DNA of 64,000 bases from Sphingomonas sp. SRS2 (GTDB lineage Bacteria > Pseudomonadota > Alphaproteobacteria > Sphingomonadales > Sphingomonadaceae), in contig NZ_LARW01000086.1 in the NCBI RefSeq assembly GCF_000971055.1, forward strand, positions 62,001 to 126,000, in the 5' to 3' direction. Below are positions 17,514 through 27,317 of this stretch, in pieces. The first letter of the stretch is position 1. Every line of letters starts with the position of its first letter. The notes beneath the pieces were generated by a model. That model did no database searches and was not told where the DNA came from. It saw nothing but the letters and a program-made list of their open reading frames with translations. The translations under genes were made by a program, and so were the position numbers.

Positions 17514-18377
17514 TCACGGGTTGCACTCCCCGCATTGCCCCGGGTCCGCTGTCGCCGCCTTCACCGCGCGCTCTTCCCGGTAACCGCAACCCTCACAGCT
17601 ATAGACATCAGCTTTCAGCGCGAGCGTTGGGCCTCCGCACCATGAGCATGGCAGGCCGGATAGCCGTTTGGTGATGGCAAATCCGGGTCGAGCGCAGATC
17701 GGGCACGGGCTCCGAAACCGGCGGACAAGGTCCAGCGTCGCGCGTTTGATGGTGCGCATTCGGGTGGGGTTGCGATGGGCGCGCATATCGGTCTCAACGA
17801 AGGCGGCGCCGCAGATCGTGATCACCTCCTCAATCGCCCTTTGCAGTTCGGCCCAAGCGTCAATGTCCTTGATCAGCGCGCGCCTGGGCGCCGGCTGCTG
17901 ATCGACGCAGCCCATGACGATCACCCCATGTCCGGGAAATCGCGCGCGTTCGGCGAACGCACTGGCGCCGGCCAGGTCCGTAACGACCGCGTGGCCAAAA
18001 TTCGTCGACAGGCCCGCATAATGACCGATCAATTCGAGACCGCTGACGCGATCCCTCATTACGACGAGCTCGCGGCCGAGCGGGACGAAGGGAATTTGGG
18101 GATGAGGCCCGAAGCTGCCTTCGCTGGCCAGCGCGACGTTGACATCGGGCGCGGCCGCGAATGCTGCGGCGATCTTAGCCCGCGCCGCATCGAGTTGCGA
18201 ACCGGTTCGTTCGACGTCACGACTGAAGGTGCCAAAGCGGTCGGTGTCGACATTCGTCGTCGCGGCGACCCGCAATCCCAGTGCCCGCTCCAGGAGGGGT
18301 GCGATTACCCGCTCCTTGCCGTGCATCGTCGCGAGGACGGCGTCCGTGCGCTCGTAGGGTCGTGGCGCGCTGGTCAT
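17514..18377 (-). CDS. DUF6671 family protein with zinc ribbons
   Basis: This 287-residue protein resembles DUF6671, a family of unknown function. The N-terminal ~215 residues form one domain with GKERVIAPLLERALGL, TDRFGTFSRDV and ALASEGSFGPHPQIPFVP motifs, which look like conserved active-site loops. The C-terminal ~70 residues contain four Cys-x-x-Cys pairs (CPIC, CSWC, CEGC, CGEC), enough for two zinc ribbons. ATG 18377 is 2 bases after the cysD stop, so the two genes are co-translated. A longer frame upstream runs inside cysD and is ignored. A nucleotide- or RNA-related role is only a guess. Confidence 0.72.
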   Translation of the reverse strand: MTSAPRPYERTDAVLATMHGKERVIAPLLERALGLRVAATTNVDTDRFGTFSRDVERTGSQLDAARAKIAAAFAAAPDVNVALASEGSFGPHPQIPFVPLGRELVVMRDRVSGLELIGHYAGLSTNFGHAVVTDLAGASAFAERARFPGHGVIVMGCVDQQPAPRRALIKDIDAWAELQRAIEEVITICGAAFVETDMRAHRNPTRMRTIKRATLDLVRRFRSPCPICARPGFAITKRLSGLPCSWCGGPTLALKADVYSCEGCGYREERAVKAATADPGQCGECNP

Positions 18378-18379
18378 CG

Positions 18380-19285
18380 CTAGAAATACCCCTCGCGCTT
18401 CTTCTGCTCGAGCGAGCCGCCATCCTCGCCGTCGCTGATCCGGCCCTGACGTTCGGAGCCCGAGGCCGCCAAGGTTTCCTGGACGACGGAGGGGAGGTCG
18501 GTCGCCTCGGACGCGATCGCCGCGGTGACCGGCCAACAGCCTAGCGTTCGGAAGCGCACGGCCCTTGTTTCGACGGTCTCCCCTGTCCGGAGCGGCATGC
18601 GGGATTCTTCGTCGATGACGATCAAACCCCCGCCCCGCTCAACCACCGGCCTCGGAGCCGCGAAGTAGAGCGGGGCGAGCGCGATGTCGTGGGCAAGCGC
18701 GTAGGTCCAGACGTCGGTTTCGGTCCAGTTCGACACCGGGAACACCCGCGCCGACTGGTCTTTGCCAAGACGGGCATTATAGAGGCTCCAGAGCTCGGGG
18801 CGCTGTTGGCGCGGATCCCAAGCGTGGCCAGCAGAGCGGACCGAGAAGATCCGCTCCTTCGCCCGCGACTTCTCCTCGTCGCGGCGGGCGCCGCCGAAGA
18901 CGATGTCATAGCCGCCTTGGTCGAGCGCGTCCTTGAGCGGTTCGGTCCGCATCGCCAGCGTGTAGCGGTCGCCATGGTCGAAGGGATTGAGGCCGGCCGC
19001 TCGCCCCTCCTCATTGGCATGGACGATGAGCTCGAACCCATGCTCGCGCGCAAACGCGTCGCGGAAGTCGAGGAGCGACCGGAACTCCCAGGTGGAGTCG
19101 ATATGGAGCAGCGGGAACGGCGGGCGGCCCGGAAAGAAGGCGCGCAGCGCGAGATGCGCCAGCACCGTCGAGTCCTTGCCCGCCGAGAACAGCATCACCG
19201 GCTTGCGTCCTTCGGCGACCGCTTCTCGTAGGATATGGATCGCTTCGGATTCCAGTCGCGCGAGATGGGAGAGCCGGGCGGTCAC
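18380..19285 (-). CDS. cysD: sulfate adenylyltransferase small subunit CysD
   Basis: This 301-residue member of the PAPS-reductase/ATP-pyrophosphatase family has its PP-loop at residues ~34-39 (FSAGKDST). The [12 protein letters not shown] motif and the canonical CysD tail ([11 protein letters not shown]) are present. CysD with the GTPase CysN makes adenosine phosphosulfate from ATP and sulfate. No cysN, cysH or cysC lies in this window. The start is GTG 19285: it overlaps the dabA stop (GTGA) and has a GGGAGG site about 7 bases upstream. An upstream in-frame ATG would lie inside dabA. What an orphan CysD does in this operon is unknown. Confidence 0.88.
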   Translation of the reverse strand: MTARLSHLARLESEAIHILREAVAEGRKPVMLFSAGKDSTVLAHLALRAFFPGRPPFPLLHIDSTWEFRSLLDFRDAFAREHGFELIVHANEEGRAAGLNPFDHGDRYTLAMRTEPLKDALDQGGYDIVFGGARRDEEKSRAKERIFSVRSAGHAWDPRQQRPELWSLYNARLGKDQSARVFPVSNWTETDVWTYALAHDIALAPLYFAAPRPVVERGGGLIVIDEESRMPLRTGETVETRAVRFRTLGCWPVTAAIASEATDLPSVVQETLAASGSERQGRISDGEDGGSLEQKKREGYF

Positions 19286-21849
19286 GTCGCGGCCTCCCAT
19301 CTCAAATCGCCGGCATAGCGGCGGATTGTCCACCCCTCGTCCCCGAGACGGAACAGGTGGACCCAGCCGTTGTCGATAAGTTGCCGGACGCTGGCGTGCG
19401 CTTCGATGACACGGTTCAGCGCGTCCTCGGGCGCCTCGATGAAGACGGTGAGCCGCAGCGGCTCGTGGACGAAGCGTGTCCCGTCATGCACCGACTGCCA
19501 AGGCAGCCCGACCTTCAGATCGCCGGTATTGCCTTCGAGGACGCCGAGCTGGCCGACGACGTTGTGGAGCAGCTTGTTGCCGCTGCCAAAGGCGCGGTTG
19601 TTCACGGTCGAGGCGTAATATTGCAGGTTAATCCAGCTCGCGACGACCATGGGGGCAGTCATGATGAGTTCGAGCACGCTGAACCCGGCGTCCTTCTGCC
19701 AGTCGTAATCGTGCAGGAAGGCGCGGCCGGCGAGGTCGAGCCCGCGCGTGCGCTCGCGCGGCGCGGCGATGAAGGCGGCATTTCCTGCCAGGCCCCATTC
19801 GGGACGCACCTGCGCCCAGTCGCGGCTGCGCGCCCTTACCGCGCGATCGACATCCTCGCTCTTGCCGATGCCGAGCAGCTGTGCCCGCTCATCGCGGGCG
19901 AGCGAGGAGGCCTTGGCGAGCGCTTCGCGCAGCCGCGCGAGATCGCCGGCATGCGACGCCGGCAGCCGATCGGCATCGAAGATGCGCACCTCGTCGGTCG
20001 TGGTGTCGTGCAGGCAGCCGATGAACCAGCTGTCCTTCGGGATGTCGATGCCCTTGGCGGCCAGCCCCACCCGGACGCCGGGATCGTTGAGGATGGCGGC
20101 GGCGATCCGCGCGTTCGCCTCGCCCGTGTGCCCGCCACACGCTCCGCAATCCAGCCCCGAAGCATGGGGATTGTTGACGGTCGTGCTGCCGTGTCCCGTC
20201 AGCAGGACCAGCCGCGCGAAGTCTTGGGTCATCGACATCGCCCGCAGCACCGCCTCGGCCATGGCGACGCGCTGCCCGTCGTCGAAGCCGGTGACCCGAC
20301 CGCCCACCGCGCCCGGTTCGAGCCGCGGTCCGATGCGGCCGATCACACCCTTGTCGAGGCCATCGGTATTGGGGTCGCTGACCGTCCGCGTCAGGCGCGC
20401 GCTGTCACCGACGAGCTTGGCGGCAAACAACAACCCCACCGTCTCGACATAGGTGAACGACGACACCGCCGAGAGCTTGAACGCCTTCCACGCCTTCGCC
20501 GCGCGGCGGCGCAGCAGGCGGAGGTTCATGATCTCCGCCTCCTCGGCTTCCGACGCATTGGCGACTGCCTCGCACACCACGAAGGCGGGCTTCAACAGCA
20601 CCGGGCACTGCGCCCCACCGGTCTCGCGGCCGATCGGCACATATTCGATCGGGAAGCCGAAGAAGCCAGCGAACCCGATCGTCTCGGCGTCGGGGCAGAC
20701 GGTCTCGAGCGCGCGTCGATAGACTTCGGAGCGAACGTCGATGCAGAATGCCGCCTGGAACGCCTTACGCGTGGGGGCGGGCTTTGACACGGGCGCCTCG
20801 AAATGCTGCGACAGCCGCGCGAGCAGCCGACGCCGGTAGGCCGCTTCATAGGCTTCGTGCAGGATGAGATCGAGCGCGAGCTCTGGATCGTCGCCGAGCC
20901 GCTCGTCTTTGGGCAGTGTCGCTGCGTCGGCCATCGCCTTTGCCCAGGCCGCCGTGAACGCGGTGTCGGGGCGTTCGAGGAACAGCGCGTAGCCCCAGAC
21001 GACGCGGATCGCGAGCAACTCCACCAGCGTATCGTCGTCGCGCCCGTAAAGTGCATTGTCCCAGACGAGATAGCGTGCATAGGCCGCCCAGCCGCCGATA
21101 TCGATCAGCGCCCGGTGCAGATAATCCTCGATGGCGCGATCAGGGATGCCCAGCGCCAGGACGACCGCCGCGATCGCCTCGCGTGGGTCCTTGGGCATGG
21201 CGGCGACGGCCTTGCGGAAGCCCCGGATGCCCATCGTCTCCGGGTTGCGGTCGAACCGCATCGCGGCACGCCACGCGGTATAGGCCGGGAGCGCGCGCGA
21301 CGGCAGCTTCCAGGCGGCTTGTCCTTCGTCGAAATAGGCGGCGCACCATTTCGAGATCTCGTCGACCATGAACGCGGTGCGCGAGGCCTGACGGTCGCCG
21401 GCCGCCAAGCCGTCCAGGACCTCGGCGACGGTCGCGACGACCGGGCCCGGCCGACTGGTCCAGACGGGATCGCGCGCTGCGGCTAAGCGGAGCGAGGCGG
21501 CGTCGTGCGCGAAGGCCGGATGGCCGGACGTAGCAGCAGCCATGGCTGCCTCCAGGTCGTGCTCCTCGATGGTCCCCGCCGCCAGCGCCTGGCGGTAGAA
21601 GGCGCGCGGCATCAGCATATCGACTCCGGCAACCCGGCGAAGCGTAGCGCAGGTCGCAGCGAAGCTCTGGTCACTGAAGCCGAGGAATGGGTTCACCGCG
21701 ACGAAATGCTTGAGCGGCCAGAGCGGCGCGATCTTGTCGCACGCTTGGGCGATGGCCGCCTCGATCGAGGCTGTCTTCGCGCCTGGTCTTTCGCAGGTTA
21801 CAGCGATGGGGCTTCGCGGACCGGTCTCGGAGGCGATGGCGATACTCAT
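19282..21849 (-). CDS. dabA: inorganic carbon transporter subunit DabA (DUF2309)
   Basis: This 855-residue DUF2309/UPF0753 protein is the beta-carbonic-anhydrase-like subunit of the DabAB carbon pump, which couples ion flux to CO2 hydration. The expected zinc ligands are present: Cys369 and Asp371 in FCIDVRSE, His553 in [10 protein letters not shown], and Cys568 in [10 protein letters not shown], with the 15-residue His-Cys spacing I recall from Halothiobacillus DabA. The ATG overlaps the dabB stop (ATGA). The protein is full length and unbroken. Confidence 0.92.
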   Translation of the reverse strand: MSIAIASETGPRSPIAVTCERPGAKTASIEAAIAQACDKIAPLWPLKHFVAVNPFLGFSDQSFAATCATLRRVAGVDMLMPRAFYRQALAAGTIEEHDLEAAMAAATSGHPAFAHDAASLRLAAARDPVWTSRPGPVVATVAEVLDGLAAGDRQASRTAFMVDEISKWCAAYFDEGQAAWKLPSRALPAYTAWRAAMRFDRNPETMGIRGFRKAVAAMPKDPREAIAAVVLALGIPDRAIEDYLHRALIDIGGWAAYARYLVWDNALYGRDDDTLVELLAIRVVWGYALFLERPDTAFTAAWAKAMADAATLPKDERLGDDPELALDLILHEAYEAAYRRRLLARLSQHFEAPVSKPAPTRKAFQAAFCIDVRSEVYRRALETVCPDAETIGFAGFFGFPIEYVPIGRETGGAQCPVLLKPAFVVCEAVANASEAEEAEIMNLRLLRRRAAKAWKAFKLSAVSSFTYVETVGLLFAAKLVGDSARLTRTVSDPNTDGLDKGVIGRIGPRLEPGAVGGRVTGFDDGQRVAMAEAVLRAMSMTQDFARLVLLTGHGSTTVNNPHASGLDCGACGGHTGEANARIAAAILNDPGVRVGLAAKGIDIPKDSWFIGCLHDTTTDEVRIFDADRLPASHAGDLARLREALAKASSLARDERAQLLGIGKSEDVDRAVRARSRDWAQVRPEWGLAGNAAFIAAPRERTRGLDLAGRAFLHDYDWQKDAGFSVLELIMTAPMVVASWINLQYYASTVNNRAFGSGNKLLHNVVGQLGVLEGNTGDLKVGLPWQSVHDGTRFVHEPLRLTVFIEAPEDALNRVIEAHASVRQLIDNGWVHLFRLGDEGWTIRRYAGDLRWEAAT

Positions 21850-23477
21850 GGGCGGACCCCGCCGGCGGACGTAGTGGAGGGGGATCGTGCGCCGTAACCA
21901 GGTGGCGGGCTGGGCCAGAAGTGCAGCACAAGCCGGTTCGCGAGCGTGTTGACGTAGAGACCGTTGGCGAGGTGGACGTAGAACGCCTGCCAGCGCGGCG
22001 CGGCGGCTCGGCCCGGCAGCAGGCTCTGGAAAACGGTCACCGTGCCGAAGGCAAGCACAACCAGAGCGACGATGGCGAGGTCGAAGGGGCCGCGTAGCGC
22101 CTGAACCGGCGGCAGCGAGCCGGCCAGTAGATGCTCAGTCGCGAACTGGAGCCAGAAATAGGCGAGCCCAACTACAACTGCGAGCGCCACCGTGCGGCCG
22201 ATGACATAGACGCTCGGCCGTTCATCGAGCGCTTGCGTGACCAGATGAGCGAGGCCGAGCATCACCACCGCGCCGAGCGCGAAGACGCCGGGTTGCTGCG
22301 TTATCGTAGCGCCGAACAACGTGCCGATCACGAGCGTCACCGCCAGCACGAGGCCAACGACCATCGCCATCCGCGCCCTGTGCGGCCGCCCGCTAGGGCT
22401 CGGTGACCACGACGCCCGCGCCAGATCAATGACGCTGCCCGACGATAGGAAGGCGTGCGCCTTGTAGAGTGAGTGGGCGACGATGTGCAGCAGCGCGGCG
22501 GAGAAGGCGCCGAGCCCGCATTGCAGCATCATGAAACCCATCTGCGCGATCGTCGAATAGGCCAACGAGACTTTGACGCTGGTCTGTGTGAGCATTACCG
22601 TCGAGCCGAACAAGGCCGTGAAGCCGCCGACGATGACGAGGACCTCCAGCGAGGGCGACGACAGCGAGATCACGCCGGCGAAGCGCAGCACCAGGAAGCC
22701 GCCGGCATTGATTACGCCGGCGTGAAGCAACGCCGACACCGGCGTCGGCGTCTCCATCACCTCGGTCAGCCAGCCATGCAGCGGAAACTGCGCCGATTTG
22801 AGCAGCGCGGCGATGACCAGCAACACCGCGACGGCGTGGATTGTGCCCGGAACGACTCCGGCGACGCGCATCGCCTCGGCGCCGGCGAACAGGACCGCAT
22901 AATCGAGGCTGTCGAACGTCTGGTGGAGCAACACCATCGCGGCGACCAGACAGACATCGCCGACACGGCTGGCGATGAACTTCTTACGTGCCGCGAGCAC
23001 GGCCGCCTGTCGTTCGGGATAGAAGAGCAGGAGCTTGTTGAGACCAACGCTCGTCGCGATCCAGGCGAGCGCGAACTGGAACAAATTGCCTGAGACGATC
23101 AGCAGCAGCACTGCCGCGAGCGTCAGGCACAGCCACTGGGTGAAACGGTCCTGGCCGGGATCGCCGTCGAGATAGTTTCGGCTGTAGACGACCACGATCA
23201 GGCCAACGAAGGCGACGAGCGCGAACATGATCGCGCTCAGCGCATCGACATAGAAGCCGAGCCCAACGCCCTCGATCCCGACGGTGACCGTTGCGAACGG
23301 ACCGTGCAGTGCGACGGCAACGCCCGCGGCGACAGCCACGGCCAGTGCAAACGCCGCCACGAGGGCTGCGCTCGTCCCGGCCTGTCGGCGAGGCAGCTTG
23401 GCGGCACCAGCCACCAGGCCGGACGCTACGAGTGCGAGGGGCCCGAGAGCAAGGCACCAGGGCAGCGCTGAGGTCAT
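21846..23477 (-). CDS. dabB: DabB, proton-channel-like membrane subunit
   Basis: This 543-residue polytopic membrane protein is related to NADH dehydrogenase subunit L/NuoL and antiporter subunits. More than a dozen hydrophobic helices are visible, with the conserved LLKSAQFPLHGWLTEVMETP and TPVSALLHAGVINAGGFLVLR segments of the proton-conducting transporter family. Paired with DabA it should provide the ion path that energises CO2 uptake. It is the first gene of the operon, with a GGAGA ribosome site before the ATG. No other Nuo-like or Mrp-like subunits are nearby, which argues against complex I or an Mrp antiporter. Confidence 0.9.
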   Translation of the reverse strand: MTSALPWCLALGPLALVASGLVAGAAKLPRRQAGTSAALVAAFALAVAVAAGVAVALHGPFATVTVGIEGVGLGFYVDALSAIMFALVAFVGLIVVVYSRNYLDGDPGQDRFTQWLCLTLAAVLLLIVSGNLFQFALAWIATSVGLNKLLLFYPERQAAVLAARKKFIASRVGDVCLVAAMVLLHQTFDSLDYAVLFAGAEAMRVAGVVPGTIHAVAVLLVIAALLKSAQFPLHGWLTEVMETPTPVSALLHAGVINAGGFLVLRFAGVISLSSPSLEVLVIVGGFTALFGSTVMLTQTSVKVSLAYSTIAQMGFMMLQCGLGAFSAALLHIVAHSLYKAHAFLSSGSVIDLARASWSPSPSGRPHRARMAMVVGLVLAVTLVIGTLFGATITQQPGVFALGAVVMLGLAHLVTQALDERPSVYVIGRTVALAVVVGLAYFWLQFATEHLLAGSLPPVQALRGPFDLAIVALVVLAFGTVTVFQSLLPGRAAAPRWQAFYVHLANGLYVNTLANRLVLHFWPSPPPGYGARSPSTTSAGGVRP

Positions 23478-23572
23478 GGTCGTCTCCGGCGAGAAGCGAC
23501 CCCTTACCTAGCGCCCATCCACCCTTCTTGATAATATAAAGATTGTGGGAATTCGTTCGCTTCCATAAAACT
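23478..23572. promoter_or_regulatory. divergent dabB/lysR control region
   Basis: This 95-bp intergenic space separates the minus-strand dab operon from its plus-strand LysR gene. It contains a conspicuous AT-rich core at about 23527-23545 (TTGATAATATAAAGATTG) in otherwise GC-rich DNA, with TATTAT-like -10 candidates readable on the minus strand. LysR proteins normally bind such divergent spacers. I cannot point to a single convincing T-N11-A box or a full -35/-10 pair. Confidence 0.5.
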
Positions 23573-24472
23573 ATGCCGATGGCCAGCCTCAATTACCACC
23601 ATCTACGATACTTCTGGGCGATCGCCCACGAGGGCAGCCTGACGCGCGCCGCCGAACGCCTCAACCTGTCTCAGTCGGCGCTCTCGGTGCAGTTGGGAAA
23701 GCTCGAGCAGCAGCTCGGGCATCCGCTGTTCGAGCGAACAGGCAAGCGCCTCGTGCTCACAGAGGCGGGCCGCATCGCGCTCGACTACTCCGACACCGTG
23801 TTCCAGGCCGGCGATGAACTCGTCAGCACTATGCAAGGACGACCGCTCGATCGGCGACAGGCGTTCCGGGTCGGGGCGTTGACGACCCTGTCGCGCAACT
23901 TCCAGCTGGAGTTCCTCCGTCCCCTGGTCGGCCGCGCGGATGTCGAGCTGATTGTCCGCTCGGGTACGATGTATGATCTACTCGCCCAACTTAAGGCGCA
24001 CACGGTCGACGTCGTGCTCGCCAACAGCGCGCCGCAGCAGGACGCACAGTCTTCGTTTCGGAGCCAACTGCTCGCTCAGCAGCCGGTCGGCCTGGTCCGC
24101 CGGCCCGGCGCGGCGGCGTCACCGTTCCGCTTTCCGGAAGACCTGGCCTCCGAACCAATCCTCCTGCCAAGTTTGGACAGCGAGATTCGCCTGGCGTTTG
24201 ACCGGATCCTTGAGCGTGCCGGAGTGCGCCCGGTCATCCTGGCCGAGGTCGACGACATGGCTATGTTGCGCCTGCTCGCCCGCGACAGCCAGGGTCTCAC
24301 GCTGGTGCCCCCGATCGTAGTCCGCGACGAATTGGCCTCCGGCGCCCTCGTCGAGGTCTGTCGAATCCCGACGCTCAGCGAGAGCTTCTACGCGATCACG
24401 CAGAAGCGGCGGTTCCCGAACCCACTGCTCGCCGAACTTATGGCACGAGCTGCGAGGCAGGAGCAGTCGTAA
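23573..24472 (+). CDS. NhaR-like LysR regulator
   Basis: This protein of about 299 residues starts at ATG 23573 or ATG 23579; a 10-residue longer form at 23543 would run into the promoter. The HTH (SLNYHHLRYFWAIAHEGSLT, then LSQSALSVQLGKLEQQLG) has the NYxHLxYFW opening seen in NhaR-type LysR proteins, which in enterobacteria respond to sodium. A substrate-binding domain follows (about 100-290). Its divergent place makes it the likely regulator of dabBA-cysD, with the signal being perhaps CO2 limitation, pH or ions. That assignment is inference. Confidence 0.85.
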   Translation: MPMASLNYHHLRYFWAIAHEGSLTRAAERLNLSQSALSVQLGKLEQQLGHPLFERTGKRLVLTEAGRIALDYSDTVFQAGDELVSTMQGRPLDRRQAFRVGALTTLSRNFQLEFLRPLVGRADVELIVRSGTMYDLLAQLKAHTVDVVLANSAPQQDAQSSFRSQLLAQQPVGLVRRPGAAASPFRFPEDLASEPILLPSLDSEIRLAFDRILERAGVRPVILAEVDDMAMLRLLARDSQGLTLVPPIVVRDELASGALVEVCRIPTLSESFYAITQKRRFPNPLLAELMARAARQEQS

Positions 24473-24820
24473 TCGAGCCGACCGACCGAGTCGATCAGGG
24501 CAATCTTGCAAGCGGTTGCCACTCCCAGTAGTAGGCAGGTTCGAGAGCCTGACCCCCGCTGAAAGTTGATCGGCGCGTTTTCCATTCCGCCGAGTCGCGG
24601 TGTGTGCAGGGGGATTTCTAGAAGGCGTGTGTGTCTGTTTCGCTGCAACATCGTTACATGTGCATGGCGGCATTAATTCGTTGCTGGGCAATGGGCGCAG
24701 TCGCGTGTTTCGATTGGATCTGGCCCGAGCTTCGCGTTCATTTGGGAACTAGGATAGTTCCGCGCTCACGCGGGTAAACGATGGCCACCCACCTAAAAAG
24801 AGACAAGTAGAAGAAGCGCA
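24473..24820. other. intergenic spacer without a visible gene
   Basis: These 348 bases lie between the LysR stop and folC. Short open frames exist on both strands but none has a credible start, ribosome site or recognisable protein. I see no clear terminator, tRNA or insertion sequence end. The last part (24780-24820) is less GC-rich and probably carries the folC promoter and its AGAAGAAG ribosome site. Confidence 0.5.
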
Positions 24821-26137
24821 ATGGTCCGAATGGATGCATTTCTTACGCGATTGCTCACGCTCCATCCCAAGCGGATCGATCTCTCCCTCGACCGCATGTG
24901 GCGCATTCTCGACCGGCTTGGGCATCCCGAGCGACGCTTGCCGCCGGTGATCCACGTCGCTGGCACCAATGGCAAGGGTTCGACCGTCGCCTTTCTCCGC
25001 GCGATCGTGGAAGCGGCCGGGCGCGCCGTGCACGTCTACACCTCGCCCCACCTCGTGCGCTTCAACGAGCGCATCCGTCTTGCGCGACCGGGCGGCGGCG
25101 CGCTGGTCGAGGACGACGAGCTTGCGGATGCATTTGCGACCTGCGAGCGGTTGAATGCCGGAGATCCAATCACGTTCTTCGAGATCACCACCGCTGCAGC
25201 CTTCCTGCTGTTCGCGCGCCATCCCGCCGATGTGCTGCTGCTCGAGGTCGGCCTGGGTGGCCGGCTCGACGCTACCAACGTGATCGAACGCTTGCTTGCG
25301 AGCGTGATCACTCCAATCTCGCTCGACCATCAGGACTTCCTCGGCAACACCATCGAGCTGATCGCGGCGGAGAAGGCGGGTATCCTCAAGCCCAATGTGC
25401 TGGCGGTAACCGCGCCGCAGTCGCGAGAGGCGCTCACGGTGATCGAACGGCAGGCCGCGCGCATGCGCGCGCCGCTTCGGATTGCTGGCAAGCACTGGGT
25501 CGTGACGCCCGAGCGCGGTCGCATGGCCTATCGGGACGAGCACGGGCTCATCGACCTCCCGGCGCCTTGTCTGTCTGGCCGTCACCAGTTCGACAACGCG
25601 GGTACCGCAATCGCCACCTTGCGCAGCATCCCTGCACTGCAGATTCCGCACGCGGCCTTCAAGCAAGGCGTCGCCAAGGTCGAATGGCCAGCGCGCATGC
25701 AGCGTCTCCCTCACGGCCGGCTGGTGGAACTGGCGCCGCAAGGCAGCGAGCTGTGGCTCGACGGCGGCCACAATCCAGACTGCGGCCGTGCGGTCGTCGG
25801 CGCGCTTGCCGATCTTGAGAAGCGCGGTCCGCGGCCGCTCATACTCATCGTCGGCATGCTCGCGAGCAAGGATTGCGAAGGCTTTCTCATGAACTTCGCC
25901 GTGCTCGTCTGCCGTGTCATCGCGGTGCCGATCCAGCAAGACACGGCTCTGCCGTCCGAGGAGATCGCACAAGTTGCCCGCTGCGTCGGCATCCCGGCCG
26001 AGACCCGCGACAGTGTCGGGGACGCGCTTGCCACCATCTCCGCGCTTGGCCTCGATCCAGCCCCCCGAATTCTCATTACCGGCTCGCTCTATCTCGCCGG
26101 GGAGGTGCTTGCCGCGAACGGCACCCTGCCGATCTGA
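24821..26137 (+). CDS. folC: folylpolyglutamate / dihydrofolate synthase FolC
   Basis: This 438-residue Mur-ligase-family enzyme adds glutamate to (dihydro)folate using ATP. The P-loop is VAGTNGKGST (about residues 46-55), followed by YTSPHLVRFNERI, the EVGLGGRLDATNV motif and the SLDHQDFLGNTI motif; the C-terminal domain has LDGGHNPD. The start is ATG 24821 after a purine-rich AGAAGAAG site; ATG 24830 is a close alternative. The gene stands alone here between accessory genes rather than next to accD, so it may be a second folC copy. Confidence 0.92.
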   Translation: MVRMDAFLTRLLTLHPKRIDLSLDRMWRILDRLGHPERRLPPVIHVAGTNGKGSTVAFLRAIVEAAGRAVHVYTSPHLVRFNERIRLARPGGGALVEDDELADAFATCERLNAGDPITFFEITTAAAFLLFARHPADVLLLEVGLGGRLDATNVIERLLASVITPISLDHQDFLGNTIELIAAEKAGILKPNVLAVTAPQSREALTVIERQAARMRAPLRIAGKHWVVTPERGRMAYRDEHGLIDLPAPCLSGRHQFDNAGTAIATLRSIPALQIPHAAFKQGVAKVEWPARMQRLPHGRLVELAPQGSELWLDGGHNPDCGRAVVGALADLEKRGPRPLILIVGMLASKDCEGFLMNFAVLVCRVIAVPIQQDTALPSEEIAQVARCVGIPAETRDSVGDALATISALGLDPAPRILITGSLYLAGEVLAANGTLPI

Positions 26138-26346
26138 TCTGATACGCGTGGTCGCAATGGCATACCTTAGCTACACCCATAAAAAGTTGCTGCTTTTCGC
26201 GTAAAGAGCGACTTGGTCACATTGCTTGTCGAGGACACAGCAATGAACTTCAGATTAATAACAAGAAAGCGGACGGCAAAGATCAAAAAATATGATTCCG
26301 TCCCGGCTTGTTTAGAAATGCTAAACTCAAGCGAAAGGAATCAGGA

Positions 26347-27108
26347 TCAAACCAGTGCCCGTATCACTCCGTAGATGCTGGTGATCGTGAGCACGACGCC
26401 TACCAGGATGAGCAGCGGCCTGGCCGGGACCCGCTTCGCCACCAAAGCGCCAAGGGGCGCAGCGGCGATACCCCCGATAAGCAGCCCGACCGTGGCGGTG
26501 GTGAAGGCTCCTAGGCCGAGGGTGGCGATGAAAGTGGCGGAGATGGTCACTGCCAAGAAGAACTCGGCGGTGTTCACGGTACCGACGACTTTTCGCGGGC
26601 TCCCGCCCTGTGCCAACAGGTTGCTGGTCACCACTGCCCCCCAGCCGCCGCCGCCTGCTGCATCCAGGAAGCCCCCGACAAGCCCAAGCGGCGCGACAAA
26701 CTTAGGCCTCTTTTCCACAGAAGGAACTTTGATGCCGCGCCAAAGCAGATATAGGCCGATGGCAGTCAAGTAGGCGAGTACGATCGGTCGCGCCGCTTCG
26801 GCGCTGATCCTAGTCAATACGTAGGCGCCCAAGATGCCACCAGCCACGCCGGGAATCACGAGCCGCCCGAAGAGTCGCCAATCCACATTGCGATGGGCAA
26901 TGTGGCTGATACCGGAGGCTGCGGTGGTGAAGCTTTCGGCCGCATGGACGCCCGCCGAGGCTGCCGCCGGGGGGACACCCATGCTTATCAGCAGCGTGTT
27001 CGAGATAACGCCGAACGCCATGCCAAGCGCGCCGTCCACCAGTTGCGCCGCAAAGCCGATGGCGATGAAGGGCAGCAGTGCCTCAAGTGGGAAACCGGAA
27101 AGGTCCAC
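26347..27108 (-). CDS. TSUP family (TauE/SafE) anion exporter
   Basis: This 253-residue protein has about seven to eight membrane helices and two similar halves, as in the TauE/SafE family that moves sulfite, sulfoacetate or other small anions out of the cell. The N-terminal repeat has GFAAQLVDGALGMAFGV and the second half has GLVGGFLDAAGGGGWGAVVTS. The start is GTG 27108 with a GAGGAGGG site about 8 bases upstream. No sulfite-forming enzyme is adjacent, although cysD at 18.4-19.3 kb is also sulfur-related. The substrate is unknown. Confidence 0.88.
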   Translation of the reverse strand: MDLSGFPLEALLPFIAIGFAAQLVDGALGMAFGVISNTLLISMGVPPAAASAGVHAAESFTTAASGISHIAHRNVDWRLFGRLVIPGVAGGILGAYVLTRISAEAARPIVLAYLTAIGLYLLWRGIKVPSVEKRPKFVAPLGLVGGFLDAAGGGGWGAVVTSNLLAQGGSPRKVVGTVNTAEFFLAVTISATFIATLGLGAFTTATVGLLIGGIAAAPLGALVAKRVPARPLLILVGVVLTITSIYGVIRALV

Positions 27109-27317
27109 GCGGCTATTCCCTCCTCAAGGTCGAGCTATGGACGCCGTTCTTGTGGTTTGATGGCCATATGTCAGTGAATCGCTATAAGCCAAACATCTCA
27201 GACGAACGGGTCTCATCGGTTGAGGGACGGCTCCTCCACCGCCTTGGTTCTCGTGCCTGGCGCCTTCCATGCGCCGTGCCCGGACCTTGGTGCCTGTGCA
27301 TCATGGTGCTGATTTAG

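Noticed and set aside
19357-20787. Long open frame (476 codons) on the plus strand over dabA
   Set aside because: It is antisense to dabA, whose zinc ligands and family motifs are clear. The plus-strand protein is Arg/Gly/Ala-rich with no domain; GC-rich third positions keep the antisense frame open.
17514-24472. A full CO2-fixation locus around dabAB
   Set aside because: No RuBisCO, carboxysome or CbbR-type gene is present; the pump stands with cysD and DUF6671 only.
24749-25972. 407-codon minus-strand open frame over folC
   Set aside because: It is antisense to a clear FolC with P-loop and active-site motifs.
26242-26373. 43-codon plus-strand frame starting MNFRLITRKRTAKIK
   Set aside because: There is no ribosome site, it overlaps the 3' end of the TSUP gene antisense, and it resembles no protein. 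The surrounding ~200 bp are AT-richer but show nothing else.
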